Of a stretch of 64,000 bases of DNA, positions 8,740-19,459 are shown one piece after another. Below the pieces are notes generated by a model, which did no database searches, was not told where the DNA came from, and worked only from the letters and a program-made list of their open reading frames with translations. How positions within the stretch are numbered: the first letter of the stretch is position 1; each line of letters opens with the position of its first letter. The position numbers were made by a program, and so were the translations under genes. Source of the DNA: Mycobacterium ahvazicum (GTDB lineage Bacteria > Actinomycetota > Actinomycetes > Mycobacteriales > Mycobacteriaceae). The DNA lies in assembly GCF_900176255.2 (NCBI RefSeq), contig NZ_FXEG02000002.1, positions 1,426,001 through 1,490,000 of the forward strand, written 5' to 3'.

Positions 8740-9943
8740 AACACCGTCAGCGGCGCGCTTCGACGACTGGGCTGCTCAGGCCCGGGCACAACTCGAGGCA
8801 TTGACGGGTACGCCGGAGTCGCCAGAATGGACGGGCCGCATCTGCGCCGCTGCACGGCTGGCGAACCAGGCCGTCGCCGCGCAGTTGGTGGCGATCGGGG
8901 AGTTGTTTGCCTACCGGTATTCGCGCTGTGCGCAGGCCCAGGAGTGGGTGGTCGACGCGGTGGACGCAGTGGCCGCGGAGGTTGCCGCGGCGTTGAGGAT
9001 CAGTCAGCCTCGGGCGCGGGGCCGCGTCGAGGACGCCCGTGCACTGCGCGAACGCCTGCCGAAGGTGGGGCAGGTGTTCGCGCTCGGCGACATCGACGTC
9101 GAGGCCTTCCGCACCATCGTGTCCCGCACCGATCTGATCCAGGACCCCGACATCCTGGCCGTCGTGGATGGGCGGATCGCCGCGAATGTGACGCGCTGGC
9201 CGTCGATGACGCGGGGACGGCTAGCGGCCAAGGTCGACGCGATCGTGGCGAGGGTCGATATCGACGCGGTGCGCCGGCGCAAAGAGATGCGCAGCGATCG
9301 TGAGGTGTGGATCGGCGGGGACATCGACGGCATCGCCCAGATCCAGGGCACCCTGTTGTCCCCGGATGCTCACGCCCTGGACGCCCGGCTGACCGCGCTG
9401 GCGGGCACCGTGTGCCGGCACGATCCGCGCACCACCACTCAGCGCCGGGCCGACGCGCTGGGTGCACTGGCTGCCGGCGCCGACCGCCTCGGGTGTCGTT
9501 GCCGGCGGGCGGATTGCGCCGCGGGGGCCCGCCAACCCGCCTCGCCGGGGACCATCCATGTGATCGCCGAACAGGGCGCCGTCGACGGCACCGGCACCGC
9601 GCCCGCGTCTGAACTCGACGCCGACGGGTTGATCGATCCCGAGCTGCTCATCGAACTCGCCCAAACCGCCAAGCTGGTACCGCTGCTACATCCCGGAGAT
9701 GCCCCGCCGGAACCCGGCTATGTGCCGTCCGCGGCGCTGGCCGCATTCGTGCGGGCCCGCGACCTGACGTGTCGCTGGCCGGGCTGCGATCACCCCGCGA
9801 TGCGCTGCGATCTCGACCACACCGTCCCCTTCGCCGACGGCGGTAAGACGCATGCCGCCAATCTGAAGTGCTACTGCCGGACCCATCACCTGGTGAAAAC
9901 GTTCTGGGCTGGACCGACCAACAGTTACCCGACGGCACGCTGA
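8732..9943 (+). CDS. 13E12-repeat family DUF222/HNH protein, C-terminus frameshifted
   Basis: 403 residues from the ATG at 8732. N-terminal DUF222 region (residues ~1-270) and a complete HNH nuclease motif near the end: CRWPGCDHPAMRCDLDHTVP, then a second half with Cys and His-His (CYCRTHHLVK). Such 13E12/REP-family proteins are multicopy in mycobacteria and behave as mobile genes; whether they cut DNA is unproven. Just after the HNH motif the frame shifts: the family continuation (GWTDQQLPDGT...TTPGSALLF) reads on in another frame to 10224. It sits between nusA and ylxR, adjacent genes in M. tuberculosis, so it is an insertion. The start is set by the -10/SOS-box arrangement. Confidence 0.85.
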   Translation: MFETPSAARFDDWAAQARAQLEALTGTPESPEWTGRICAAARLANQAVAAQLVAIGELFAYRYSRCAQAQEWVVDAVDAVAAEVAAALRISQPRARGRVEDARALRERLPKVGQVFALGDIDVEAFRTIVSRTDLIQDPDILAVVDGRIAANVTRWPSMTRGRLAAKVDAIVARVDIDAVRRRKEMRSDREVWIGGDIDGIAQIQGTLLSPDAHALDARLTALAGTVCRHDPRTTTQRRADALGALAAGADRLGCRCRRADCAAGARQPASPGTIHVIAEQGAVDGTGTAPASELDADGLIDPELLIELAQTAKLVPLLHPGDAPPEPGYVPSAALAAFVRARDLTCRWPGCDHPAMRCDLDHTVPFADGGKTHAANLKCYCRTHHLVKTFWAGPTNSYPTAR

Positions 9944-10224
9944 TCCTGACGTCACCGTCCGGGCAGACCTACGTCACCACCCCCGGCAGCGCCCTGTTGT
10001 TCCCCAGCGTGTGCCGCGCCGTGGGCGGCATCGCTGCGTCCGAGGCCGACCTCGCGCCCGCCGACCCCTGTTCGGGGCGTACCGCGATGATGCCCCGACG
10101 TCGCCGCACCCGTGCCGACGAACGCGCCCTGCGCATCGGTGCCGAACGCCGACAACACCACCAGGCCCGCATGAAAGCCCGTGCCGCCCCTCGCCCCGAC
10201 CCCGGCGAACCGCCGCCCTTCTAG
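9910..10224 (+). pseudogene. Out-of-frame C-terminal remnant of the 13E12 gene
   Basis: In the frame one base different from the upstream part, the sequence reads LGWTDQQLPDGTLILTSPSG, then YVTTPGSALLFPSVCRAVGG, a basic tail (MMPRRRRTRADERALRIGAERRQHHQARMKA) and PPPF-stop. This is the usual C-terminus of 13E12 proteins. The junction is at TTCTGGGCTGG (about 9901-9913), where family members usually have extra Gly codons before GW; a small deletion or a sequencing error explains it. Confidence 0.75.
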
Positions 10225-10318
10225 TTCAACGCCGATCAAACTCGGCAGTTGCGTGGGCGATCGGGCGCGCAGGTTACGGTGCGGTTGCGGGTGGTTCTGA
10301 CCATCGCTTCCGTGACGC

Positions 10319-10324
10319 TAGACT
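10319..10324 (+). promoter_or_regulatory. -10 box of a leaderless ylxR-infB promoter
   Basis: TAGACT, 5-nt spacer, GTG at 10330. This gives the ylxR-infB part of the operon its own promoter downstream of the 13E12 insertion. Confidence 0.55.
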
Positions 10325-10329
10325 GAGCC

Positions 10330-10692
10330 GTGATCCAGCGCGAGCCTTCGGCCTCGGCGCGCACACACACGGGCGGACCCGTGCGAATGTGTGTCGGGTG
10401 CCGGAAGCGAGAGTTGGCCGTCCAATTGCTCCGAGTGGTGGCGGTGTCCAACGGGAACGGCGAATACGCCGTAATCGTTGACACGGCGACTCGCCTGCCG
10501 GGACGGGGTGCGTGGCTGCATCCCGCACCGCGGTGCGCAGACGAAGCGATCCGGCGGCGGGCTTTCACCAAGGCGCTGCGCATCGAACGTCCACCGGACA
10601 CATCCGCGTTGGTCGAGTACTTAGAGGTGCTCGACTCACCCGGCAACAGAACAGGTAGCGAAGAACATGAGCACACCGTGAAGTCCCGATGA
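10330..10692 (+). CDS. ylxR: YlxR family RNA-binding protein
   Basis: 120 residues, DUF448/YlxR fold. Signature GGPVRMCVGCRKRE followed by GRGAWLHPAPRCADEAIRRRAFTKAL; the loop RTCxxC-like region and basic helices are typical of this nucleoid/RNA-associated protein found between nusA and infB in most Gram-positive bacteria. Equivalent to Rv2840c. The GTG at 10330 follows a -10 element by 5 nt. 63 nt separate it from infB. Confidence 0.9.
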   Translation: MIQREPSASARTHTGGPVRMCVGCRKRELAVQLLRVVAVSNGNGEYAVIVDTATRLPGRGAWLHPAPRCADEAIRRRAFTKALRIERPPDTSALVEYLEVLDSPGNRTGSEEHEHTVKSR

Positions 10693-10755
10693 CCATGCGT
10701 CATAGCTAAACCCGAGGCGCGGCCCGCTGCTGTCGCCTCATAGACAGGAGATGTA

Positions 10756-13586
10756 GTGGCAGGTAAGGCCCGCGTACACGAGTTGGCCAAGGAACTCGGT
10801 GTCACCAGCAAGCAAGTTCTCGCCCGGCTGAATGAACAGGGCGAATTCGTCAAATCCGCGTCGTCGACCGTAGAAGCGCCGGTTGCTCGTCGGCTGCGGG
10901 AGTCGTTCGGCGGCGGCAAGCCCGCGTCGGCCGGCGCCAAGAGCGCCCCGAAGAGCCCGGACCGCTCGCTGGACAAGGCACTGGACAGGGCGATTCAGAA
11001 GCCCTCCGGCAACGGTGAGGCGGCCGCCGCTCCGGCGAAGCCCGCTGACCCACCGGCTGCCCCTGCGGCCAAGCCCGCCCCGGCGGCTCCGCCCGCTGCG
11101 CGCGCCGATGCCGCCCCGGCGCCGACGCCCGCGCCCCGACGGCCCGCGCCGTCACCCGCGCGTCCCTCGGCACCGTCCCCCGGGCAGCCGAAACCGCCGT
11201 CGCCCGGTGGCCAGGCGCCCAGCCAGCAGCCGCCGTCGCCCGGTGCGACCCCCGGCCCGCGGCCCGGCCCGATCCCGAAGCCGGCGGCCCGTACCCCGCG
11301 TGTCGGCAACAACCCGTTCTCGTCGGCGCAGCCCGTCGACCGGCCCATTCCGCGTCCGCAGGCGCCGCGCCCGGGCGCACCCCGTCCCGGCGCACCCCGC
11401 CCCGGCGGCGGCGCTTCGCCCGGGAGCATGCCGCCGCGTCCCGGCGGTAGCAGCGGCGGCGGCTTCCAGCGATCGGGGCGTCCCGGTGGTGGCGGTGGTC
11501 CGCGTCCCGGCGGTGGCGGCGGCCGTCCCGGTGGTCCCGGCGGTGGCGGCGGTGGTAATTACCGCGGCGGCGGAGGCGGCGTCGGTGCCGCGCCCGGTGG
11601 CGGCGGCGGTTTCCAGGGCCGTCCCGGCGGCGGCGGTCCCGGTGGTGGCCGTCCCGGCCAGCGCGGCGGCGCGGCCGGTGCGTTCGGCCGTCCGGGTGGT
11701 GCGCCGCGGCGCGGTCGCAAGTCGAAGCGGGCGAAACGCGCCGAGTACGAGAACATGCAGGCCCCGGTCGTCGGTGGGGTGCGGTTGCCGCACGGCAACG
11801 GCGAGACCATCCGGCTGGCCCGTGGCGCGTCGCTCTCCGACTTCGCCGACAAGATCAACGCCAACCCGGCCTCGCTGGTGCAGGCGCTGTTCAACCTCGG
11901 CGAGATGGTGACCGCGACCCAGTCGGTCGGTGACGAGACGCTCGAGCTGCTGGGCAGCGAGATGAACTACGTCGTCCAGGTCGTCAGCCCGGAGGACGAA
12001 GACCGTGAGCTGCTGGAGTCGTTCGACCTCACCTACGGCGAGGACGAGGGCGGCGAGGACGATCTGCAGACCCGTCCGCCGGTGGTGACCGTCATGGGTC
12101 ACGTCGACCACGGTAAAACCCGACTGCTGGACACCATTCGAAACGCCAGCGTCCGCGAGGGCGAGGCCGGTGGCATCACCCAGCACATCGGTGCCTACCA
12201 GGTCGGGGTCGACTTCGAGGGCACCGAGCGGCTGATCACCTTCATCGACACCCCGGGTCACGAGGCGTTCACCGCCATGCGTGCCCGTGGTGCCAAGGCC
12301 ACCGACATCGCGATCCTGGTGGTTGCCGCCGACGACGGAGTGATGCCGCAGACGGTGGAGGCGATCAACCACGCGCAGGCGGCCGACGTGCCGATCGTGG
12401 TGGCGGTCAACAAGATTGACAAGGAAGGCGCCGACCCGGCCAAGATCCGCGGTCAGCTCACCGAATATGGTTTGGTGGCAGAGGATTTCGGTGGCGACAC
12501 GATGTTCGTCGACATCTCGGCCAAGCAGGGCACCAACATCGAGGCGCTGGAAGAGGCGGTGCTGCTGACCGCCGATGCGGCCCTGGACCTGCGCGCCAAC
12601 CCCGACATGGAAGCCCAGGGTGTGGCGATCGAGGCGCACCTGGACCGCGGTCGCGGACCGGTGGCCACCGTGCTGATCCAGCGCGGCACGCTGCGGGTCG
12701 GTGACTCGATCGTCGCCGGCGACGCCTACGGCCGGGTTCGTCGGATGGTCGACGAGCACGGCGAGGACGTCCACGAGGCGCTGCCGTCGCGGCCGGTGCA
12801 GGTCATCGGTTTCACGTCGGTGCCCGGCGCGGGGGACAACCTGCTGGTCGTCGACGAGGACCGCATCGCCCGCCAGATCGCCGACCGGCGCAGCGCCCGC
12901 AAGCGCAACGCCCTGGCGGCACGTTCGCGCAAGCGGATCAGCCTGGAGGACCTGGACTCGGCGCTGAAGGAAACCAGCCAGCTGAACCTGATCCTCAAGG
13001 GCGACAACGCCGGTACCGTCGAGGCGCTCGAAGAGGCCCTGATGGGAATCGAGATCGACGACGAGGTGGAGTTGCGCGTCATCGACCGCGGCGTCGGTGG
13101 CATCACCGAGACCAACGTCAACCTGGCGTCGGCCTCGGACGCGGTGATCATCGGCTTCAATGTGCGTGCCGAGGGCAAGGCGACCGAGCTGGCCAACCGT
13201 GAGGGCGTGGACATCCGCTACTACTCGGTGATCTACCAGGCCATCGATGAGATCGAGAAGGCCCTGCGCGGCATGCTCAAGCCGATCTACGAGGAGAACC
13301 AGCTGGGCCGCGCCGAGATCCGCGCGATCTTCCGGTCCTCCAAGGTCGGTGTCATCGCCGGCTGCCTGATCACCTCCGGCGTCGTGCGGCGCAACGCCAA
13401 GGCCCGGTTGTTGCGCGACAACATCGTGGTCGCCGACAACTTGACGATCTCCTCGCTGCGCCGCGAGAAGGACGACGTCACCGAGGTTCGCGACGGCTTC
13501 GAATGCGGTATGACGCTGACCTATTCCGACATCAAGGAAGGCGACATCATCGAGTCCTTCGAGCTCGTCGAGAAAGAGCGCGCCTG

Positions 13587-13587
<1 letters not shown>
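10756..13587 (+). CDS. infB: Translation initiation factor IF-2
   Basis: 943 residues. GTPase that brings initiator fMet-tRNA to the 30S subunit and promotes subunit joining. Residues 1-50: IF2N winged-helix-like start ([21 protein letters not shown]). Residues ~55-325: long low-complexity region rich in Ala/Pro then Gly/Arg/Pro, disordered. A second IF2N segment precedes the G domain: G1 GHVDHGKT at residue 448, then DTPGHEAF and NKID. EF-Tu-like domain II, domain III and the C-terminal fMet-tRNA binding domain follow. GTG start with an AGGAG about 6-8 nt upstream. The stop overlaps rbfA by one base (TGATG). Confidence 0.97.
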
Positions 13588-15060
<1,473 letters not shown>

Positions 15061-15066
15061 GCCGGT

Positions 15067-15648
15067 CTAGAACGCCCAGCTTCCGACCGACTGCAGCACG
15101 AACCCGTGATCCCCGTTGGTGGTGTCCAGACAGGCGATGACGTTGTCGGCACTCACCGCGCAGGTGACGTTGAGATAGGACAATTTCTGCCCCGCGGCCA
15201 GCGGCTTACCGGCAAAGGGCAAGGCGGCCGGGCCGCCGCCGCATCCGCCGTAAGTCATCCGGCTCAACTCGTAGCCGGGTCCCTTGAAATTCACCGCCCC
15301 CTCCACACAGTCACCCGGCCTCGGATGGCCGCCGCCGGGAAACGTGATGTCGTCTATTCCGGGCACTTCGCCATTGCACCGAATATCTTGTGACTGCTGC
15401 GGCGCGGGCGCCGGTCCGCCATAAAAGTCGCACACCACCGAATTCGGCGTCGAGAAACTGATTCGCGGCGCGTTGCCCGGCAGCGCCGTCGAAACATAAC
15501 CGTCCGCCGGCACCGGGGTGAATCCGTCCAGATTGGGAAAACGAGGTGGCGGCTGTGCGGTCGCGTGCTGCCCGGATGCGATCAGCGATGCGATGACCAG
15601 CGTCAGGACGCAAAGAGCCCGCATTGTGAGGTCGACGACATTGCGCAT
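15067..15648 (-). CDS. Secreted protein of unknown function
   Basis: 193 residues from the ATG at 15648 (a GTG at 15687 would add 13). N-terminal Sec signal peptide: MRNVVDLTMRALCVLTLVIA, cleavage likely after ATA in HATAQPP. Mature part has six cysteines in a pattern suggesting disulfides (CDFYGG, IRCNGE, GDCVEG, GGCGGG, VTCAVS, ACLDTTNGDHGF). The ending CLDTT..GF is reminiscent of short mycobacterial secreted proteins with a beta-rich fold. It converges on nrnA with 6 nt between stops. Not recognised further. Confidence 0.7.
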   Translation of the reverse strand: MRNVVDLTMRALCVLTLVIASLIASGQHATAQPPPRFPNLDGFTPVPADGYVSTALPGNAPRISFSTPNSVVCDFYGGPAPAPQQSQDIRCNGEVPGIDDITFPGGGHPRPGDCVEGAVNFKGPGYELSRMTYGGCGGGPAALPFAGKPLAAGQKLSYLNVTCAVSADNVIACLDTTNGDHGFVLQSVGSWAF

Positions 15649-15694
15649 CTTGGGATCGTATTGGCAATTGACACCCGTGGCGATCACCGGTCAT

Positions 15695-16045
15695 TTATCT
15701 CGCCGTGGGTAAGGCATTCACCCACAGCCCCATGTTGATCAGAAAGCACACCATGACAATGGTCAGCCCGAATGCGGGCCACTTCCACATCCAGGTTCCG
15801 CGCAAACCGGAAACGAGTGTTCCGCAGGCCGCCACCAGCAGCGCGACACCCACCCCGGCCACCATGATCAGCGCCCCGGTCCAGGTGCTGGGGACGACGT
15901 GGGACAGCTCGGCGCTATCGCAGCGACCGCCGCAATCGGCCATCGTCGACCCCAGCAGCCCCGGGACAACCACTATCGAACTGCTCGCCGCCAGCTGTCC
16001 GGCAAACAGCAGGACGGTCGCGACGATGTCGGCGGTCGAGCGCAC
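15695..16045 (-). CDS. Small membrane protein
   Basis: 116 residues with three hydrophobic segments: ATVLLFAGQLAASSSIVVVP, GALIMVAGVGVALLVAACGT and WPAFGLTIVMVCFLINMGLW. A Cys pair (CGGRC) lies in the first loop, which would face outside if the N-terminus is inside, and could be a disulfide. No family recognised. It lies 46 nt upstream of the secreted protein gene on the same strand and 15 nt after the crotonase stop, so a three-gene transcript from the crotonase is possible. Confidence 0.65.
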   Translation of the reverse strand: MRSTADIVATVLLFAGQLAASSSIVVVPGLLGSTMADCGGRCDSAELSHVVPSTWTGALIMVAGVGVALLVAACGTLVSGLRGTWMWKWPAFGLTIVMVCFLINMGLWVNALPTAR

Positions 16046-16060
16046 GGCTGAGCGGCGCCG

Positions 16061-16810
16061 CTAGCGCACCTGCGCCCGCCCGCGTTGCAGCACGGCTTCG
16101 CGATTGGCGGCGATGTCGTCGCCGGTGGTCCGAAACGCCCTGGCCGCCGTGGCCTCCAGCCACAGGCCCTCGCTGGTCTGCGATTCGTCGATGCGGTGGT
16201 AGGAGGCCAGCAATGCGCGTACCGCGTCCTGGTTGTTGCCGACGATCGAGGCGGCGACCTGACGCGCGGTGGCCAGCAGCTGGTCGTGCGCCACCACCTC
16301 GGTGGCCAGCCCGGCCCGCAGCGCGTCGGCGGCCGACAGGTAGTCGCCGGTCATGCTCATCCGCCGGGCCAGATTCACCCCCACCTTCTGGGGCAGTCGC
16401 ACGGACAGTCCCCAGGTGGGCAGCAGGCCCACCCGGGCGTGGGTGTCGGCGAAGCGGGCCTGCTCGGAGGCGATCACGATGTCGCAGTACAGGACCAGCT
16501 CCAGCCCGCCGGTCACCGCGGCGCCGTTGATCGCGCCGATCACCGGCTTGGTCATCGATGGCCACCGCGGCGAGATGTCGGGTAGCGCCGTCGAATCGCC
16601 CAGTTCCTTGAGATCCAGCCCGGCGCAGAACACCGGATCGGTCCCGGTGAGGATGACGACGTCGACGTCGTCATCGGCTTCGGCGTCGGTCAGCGCCCCG
16701 AAGAACCGATCCCGCAGCGCCGAGGACAGCGCATTGCGGGATTGCGGCCGATTCAGCGTCAGGGTGCGCACCCGCTCGTCGGTGGAGATCAGCAGGATGT
16801 CGTCGGTCAT
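16061..16810 (-). CDS. echA16: Enoyl-CoA hydratase/isomerase family protein, EchA16-like
   Basis: 249 residues (same as Rv2831). Crotonase fold: DVVILTGTDPVFCAGLDLKEL (oxyanion hole/CoA loop) and KPVIGAINGAAVTGGLELVLYCD. By eye alignment, the first catalytic Glu (in GGLELV, equivalent to rat Glu144) is kept, whereas the position of Glu164 (within DTHARVGLLPTWG) reads His. Classical hydration is therefore doubtful; isomerase or another crotonase reaction is possible. The ATG at 16810 is used; a start at 16831 would add seven unconserved residues. Confidence 0.88.
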   Translation of the reverse strand: MTDDILLISTDERVRTLTLNRPQSRNALSSALRDRFFGALTDAEADDDVDVVILTGTDPVFCAGLDLKELGDSTALPDISPRWPSMTKPVIGAINGAAVTGGLELVLYCDIVIASEQARFADTHARVGLLPTWGLSVRLPQKVGVNLARRMSMTGDYLSAADALRAGLATEVVAHDQLLATARQVAASIVGNNQDAVRALLASYHRIDESQTSEGLWLEATAARAFRTTGDDIAANREAVLQRGRAQVR

Positions 16811-16841
16811 GGCTTCACCGTAGAGGGTCACTCGCTGCGCC

Positions 16842-16847
16842 TATCGT
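16842..16847 (+). promoter_or_regulatory. -10 box of a leaderless DUF2277 gene promoter
   Basis: TATCGT, 6-nt spacer, ATG at 16854; no ribosome-binding site. Confidence 0.5.
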
Positions 16848-16853
16848 TGAGAC

Positions 16854-17123
16854 ATGTGCCGGAACATCACCGAACTGCGCGGTTTGCAGCCGTCGGCCAC
16901 GGCTGAGGAGATCGCCGCGGCGGCGCGCCAGTATGTGCGCAAGGTCAGCGGCATCACCCGCCCGTCGGCGGCCAACGTCGAGGCTTTCGAGGCCGCGGTC
17001 GCCGAGGTCACGCAGACGACGACGCGCTTGCTGGAGTCGCTGCCGCCGCGGCGCCAACCGCCCAAGACGGTGCCCCCGTTGCGCCGACCCGAGGTCGTCG
17101 CCCGTCTCGCCGCAACGAAATGA
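16854..17123 (+). CDS. DUF2277 family protein
   Basis: 89 residues. Begins MCRNITELRGLQPSATAEEI and continues QYVRKVSGITRPS, the hallmark of the DUF2277 family (usually MCRNI...QYVRKVSG..KP). Helical, no cofactor motif; family function unknown. The tail is basic and Pro-rich. Its stop overlaps the next start as ATGA, so it is translationally coupled to the DUF1802 protein. Confidence 0.85.
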   Translation: MCRNITELRGLQPSATAEEIAAAARQYVRKVSGITRPSAANVEAFEAAVAEVTQTTTRLLESLPPRRQPPKTVPPLRRPEVVARLAATK

Positions 17124-17692
17124 CGCTCACCGCAACGGCGACCGCGCTCAAGGAGTGGAGCGCGGCCGTGCACGCATTGCTGCTCGGCCGCCAGTATGTG
17201 CTGTTGCGCAAGGGTGGCATCGCAGAGAAGCGGTTCGAAGTCGCGTCCGGTGAGTTCTTGCTGTTCCCGACGGTTGCGCACAGCCACGCCGAGCGGGTCC
17301 GGCCCGAGCACCGCGACCTGCTGGCCGCCGCGGCCGACGACAGCACCGAGGATCATCTGGTGATCCGTGCGGCGGCGAAAGTAGTTGCGGCACTTCAGGT
17401 TAACCGGCCAGAGCGGCTGCCGGAGATCGAGGATATGCACATTTGGACCGCCGAGTCGGTGCGCGCCGACCGGCTTGATTTCCGGCCCAAGCACAAACTC
17501 GCCGCGCTGGTGGTGTCGGTGAGCCCGCTCGTCGAGCCGATACGCCTGCCCCGCACTCCCGAGTACGGCGGCTGCATCAGCTGGGTGCAGCTGCCCGTGC
17601 GGGGCAGCGCTGCCGCGCCGATGCACGACCCCGTTCACGACGAAACGGTGCTAAGCGCCGTCGCCGCCCGGGTTCGCGACGCCATTGGCTGA
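17120..17692 (+). CDS. DUF1802 family protein
   Basis: 190 residues. Start of the family pattern: ALKEWSAAVHALLLGRQYVLLRKGGI, then GEFLLFPTVAHSH, and near the C-terminus SVSPLVEPIRLPRTPEYGGCISWVQL, matching DUF1802. Cytoplasmic, function unknown. Partner of the DUF2277 gene (4-nt overlap). The last 42 nt overlap the end of the convergent CocE/NonD hydrolase gene. Confidence 0.8.
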   Translation: MTLTATATALKEWSAAVHALLLGRQYVLLRKGGIAEKRFEVASGEFLLFPTVAHSHAERVRPEHRDLLAAAADDSTEDHLVIRAAAKVVAALQVNRPERLPEIEDMHIWTAESVRADRLDFRPKHKLAALVVSVSPLVEPIRLPRTPEYGGCISWVQLPVRGSAAAPMHDPVHDETVLSAVAARVRDAIG

Positions 17693-19357
17693 CAGGTCGA
17701 GCGGGCCGATCGGAAGCAGCAGCCGGGAGCGCCCATAAGCGATGCTGCGGGTAGCCGGTTTCAGATGCCGCGCCGTCAGCGTCGGCTCGCCCGTGCCCGG
17801 GTTGCGCGCGTAGCGCGGCGACCAGCTGCCGGTGATGAGCAGCCGGATCCGTGAGCCGGCGCGGAAGCGGTGCGCGATCGGGTCGAGTTCGATCGTGACG
17901 GTCTTCGTCGCCGCGGACAGCCGGCGGTAGCCGTCGCTGACGTTGCGCGACCGGCCCTTGGCGTCTACTTCGCTGACCCGGACGAACAGGTCGGCGTTCG
18001 GATTGTTCGAGCGGTGCGCCAGCTCGACGACCGGGTTTCCGTATACGCACAGATCGCGCAGCAGGGTCGCGCTGTTGAAGGTCAGCACGTCGTCGCGCAA
18101 CGCGAGGCTACTGTCGTCGCGGTAGCCGCCGATCGGGGACAGCAGCCCTCCACCGATGGTCGGCGTCGGGTTGGCGGGGTCGTAGCGGAAGGTCGCCGGC
18201 GGCAGCTTCGGCAGGTCGGTGGGCGACGTCTCGTCCAGGTAGCGGCCGGGCCGCAGGTATAGCGCGCGCTGCGACGTGGCGGGCGGCCAGTCCGGCAGGT
18301 TGCGCCAGCCCTGGCCGGTGACACAGACGCGAACCCTGCCGGGGCGGCCGAGCGACGCGGTGCCCGCCAGATGGGTGTCCAGCCAGTCCAGCGTCTCGCG
18401 CAGACTGGTGCGCAGCCCCTTGGTGAGCAGCTCGGTGTGTGTCCAGGGGCCGATCGTCATCGCGACATCGACGCCGCGGCGGCGCAGGTGGCCGTATTGC
18501 TGCACCGTTTGCCGCACGAAGACGTCCTGCCAGCCGCCGAGCAACAGCACTGGCACCTGCACGCGATCCAGGGACGAGCCGAACCGCAGTCGTTGCCAGA
18601 ACGGGTGATCCGGGTCGGCGTTTTCCACCCATGACTCGAACCACGGCGCCCCGGCTCCCAGCATCCGGCGGGCCGACGTGCCGAACGGCGCCCCGGCGAC
18701 CGCCTTCGCGATCCGTCGCGGCGCTCGCATTTGCCGGATGCCCGACAGGAGGCGAATCGGGTCTTCCTGGTGGGCGACGAGATCGCTCCAGCCCAGAAAG
18801 TCACTGACCGCGAACGACCCGGTGCCATACACGGAGTCCGCGAAATCGTGCGGGCCAGCGGTGATCACCGCCGCGACCAGCTGGGGCGGCGGCTCCTGCA
18901 ATATCGCCCATTGGGTGAAGCCCAGATAGGACGGTCCCATCGTGGCGAAGCTGCCGGTGAACCAGGGCTGCTCGACCAACCAGGCGACCGTGTCGGCGCC
19001 GTCGGTGGCCTCGTTGACCATCGGCTCGAATGCGCCGGCGGAACCGAACGTCCCGCGCACACTTTGCAGCACGACGTGGTAGCCCCGCGCGGCGTACGGC
19101 CGGGCGAACAACAGAGAGAACGGAAATCCGCGCCCGTAGGGCCCGCGCACCAGCACGGTGCCGACCGGGCTGGACGTGTCCGGTGCGTAGTGATCGGCGA
19201 CCAGCCGCACTCCGTCGCGCATCGGGACTTCGACTCGGTTCACGCGGTAACCGGTGGTGGCCGGCCGCAGACCCAGCAGCCGGCCCGCGGCGTTGACGCC
19301 GGCCTCGGTCAGGCCGTGCAGCGCCGGTTCGGCGGGTCGCGTCGATGTCATGCTCAC
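17651..19357 (-). CDS. CocE/NonD family alpha/beta hydrolase, X-Pro dipeptidyl-peptidase type
   Basis: 568 residues from the GTG at 19357 (an ATG two codons upstream, at 19363, is also in frame). N-terminal alpha/beta hydrolase domain: VPMRDGVRLVADHYAP, the nucleophile elbow ATMGPSYLGF (Ser near residue 143), Asp in LLLGGWQDVF and His in IGPWTHTE. C-terminal jelly-roll domain (~360-568) as in cocaine esterase and PepX (EVDAKGRSRNVSDGY, HRFRAGSRIRLLITGSWSPRY). Equivalent to Rv2800. Hydrolyses an ester or amide; substrate unknown. A -10 box TAACCT (19370-19365) is 7 nt before the GTG, favouring a leaderless start there. Confidence 0.88.
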   Translation of the reverse strand: MSMTSTRPAEPALHGLTEAGVNAAGRLLGLRPATTGYRVNRVEVPMRDGVRLVADHYAPDTSSPVGTVLVRGPYGRGFPFSLLFARPYAARGYHVVLQSVRGTFGSAGAFEPMVNEATDGADTVAWLVEQPWFTGSFATMGPSYLGFTQWAILQEPPPQLVAAVITAGPHDFADSVYGTGSFAVSDFLGWSDLVAHQEDPIRLLSGIRQMRAPRRIAKAVAGAPFGTSARRMLGAGAPWFESWVENADPDHPFWQRLRFGSSLDRVQVPVLLLGGWQDVFVRQTVQQYGHLRRRGVDVAMTIGPWTHTELLTKGLRTSLRETLDWLDTHLAGTASLGRPGRVRVCVTGQGWRNLPDWPPATSQRALYLRPGRYLDETSPTDLPKLPPATFRYDPANPTPTIGGGLLSPIGGYRDDSSLALRDDVLTFNSATLLRDLCVYGNPVVELAHRSNNPNADLFVRVSEVDAKGRSRNVSDGYRRLSAATKTVTIELDPIAHRFRAGSRIRLLITGSWSPRYARNPGTGEPTLTARHLKPATRSIAYGRSRLLLPIGPLDLSANGVANPGGDGA

Positions 19358-19364
19358 GCTCATC

Positions 19365-19370
19365 AGGTTA
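19365..19370 (-). promoter_or_regulatory. -10 box for the CocE/NonD hydrolase gene
   Basis: On the minus strand TAACCT, 7 nt before GTG 19357. Confidence 0.45.
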
Positions 19371-19459
19371 AGGCCGACCGGCGGTGGTTATTGACGCCGA
19401 CGCGAATTCATTTCGGCCACAAAACATCGTGCTCAGCGGCGCGGATCGGCACGGCGCGG

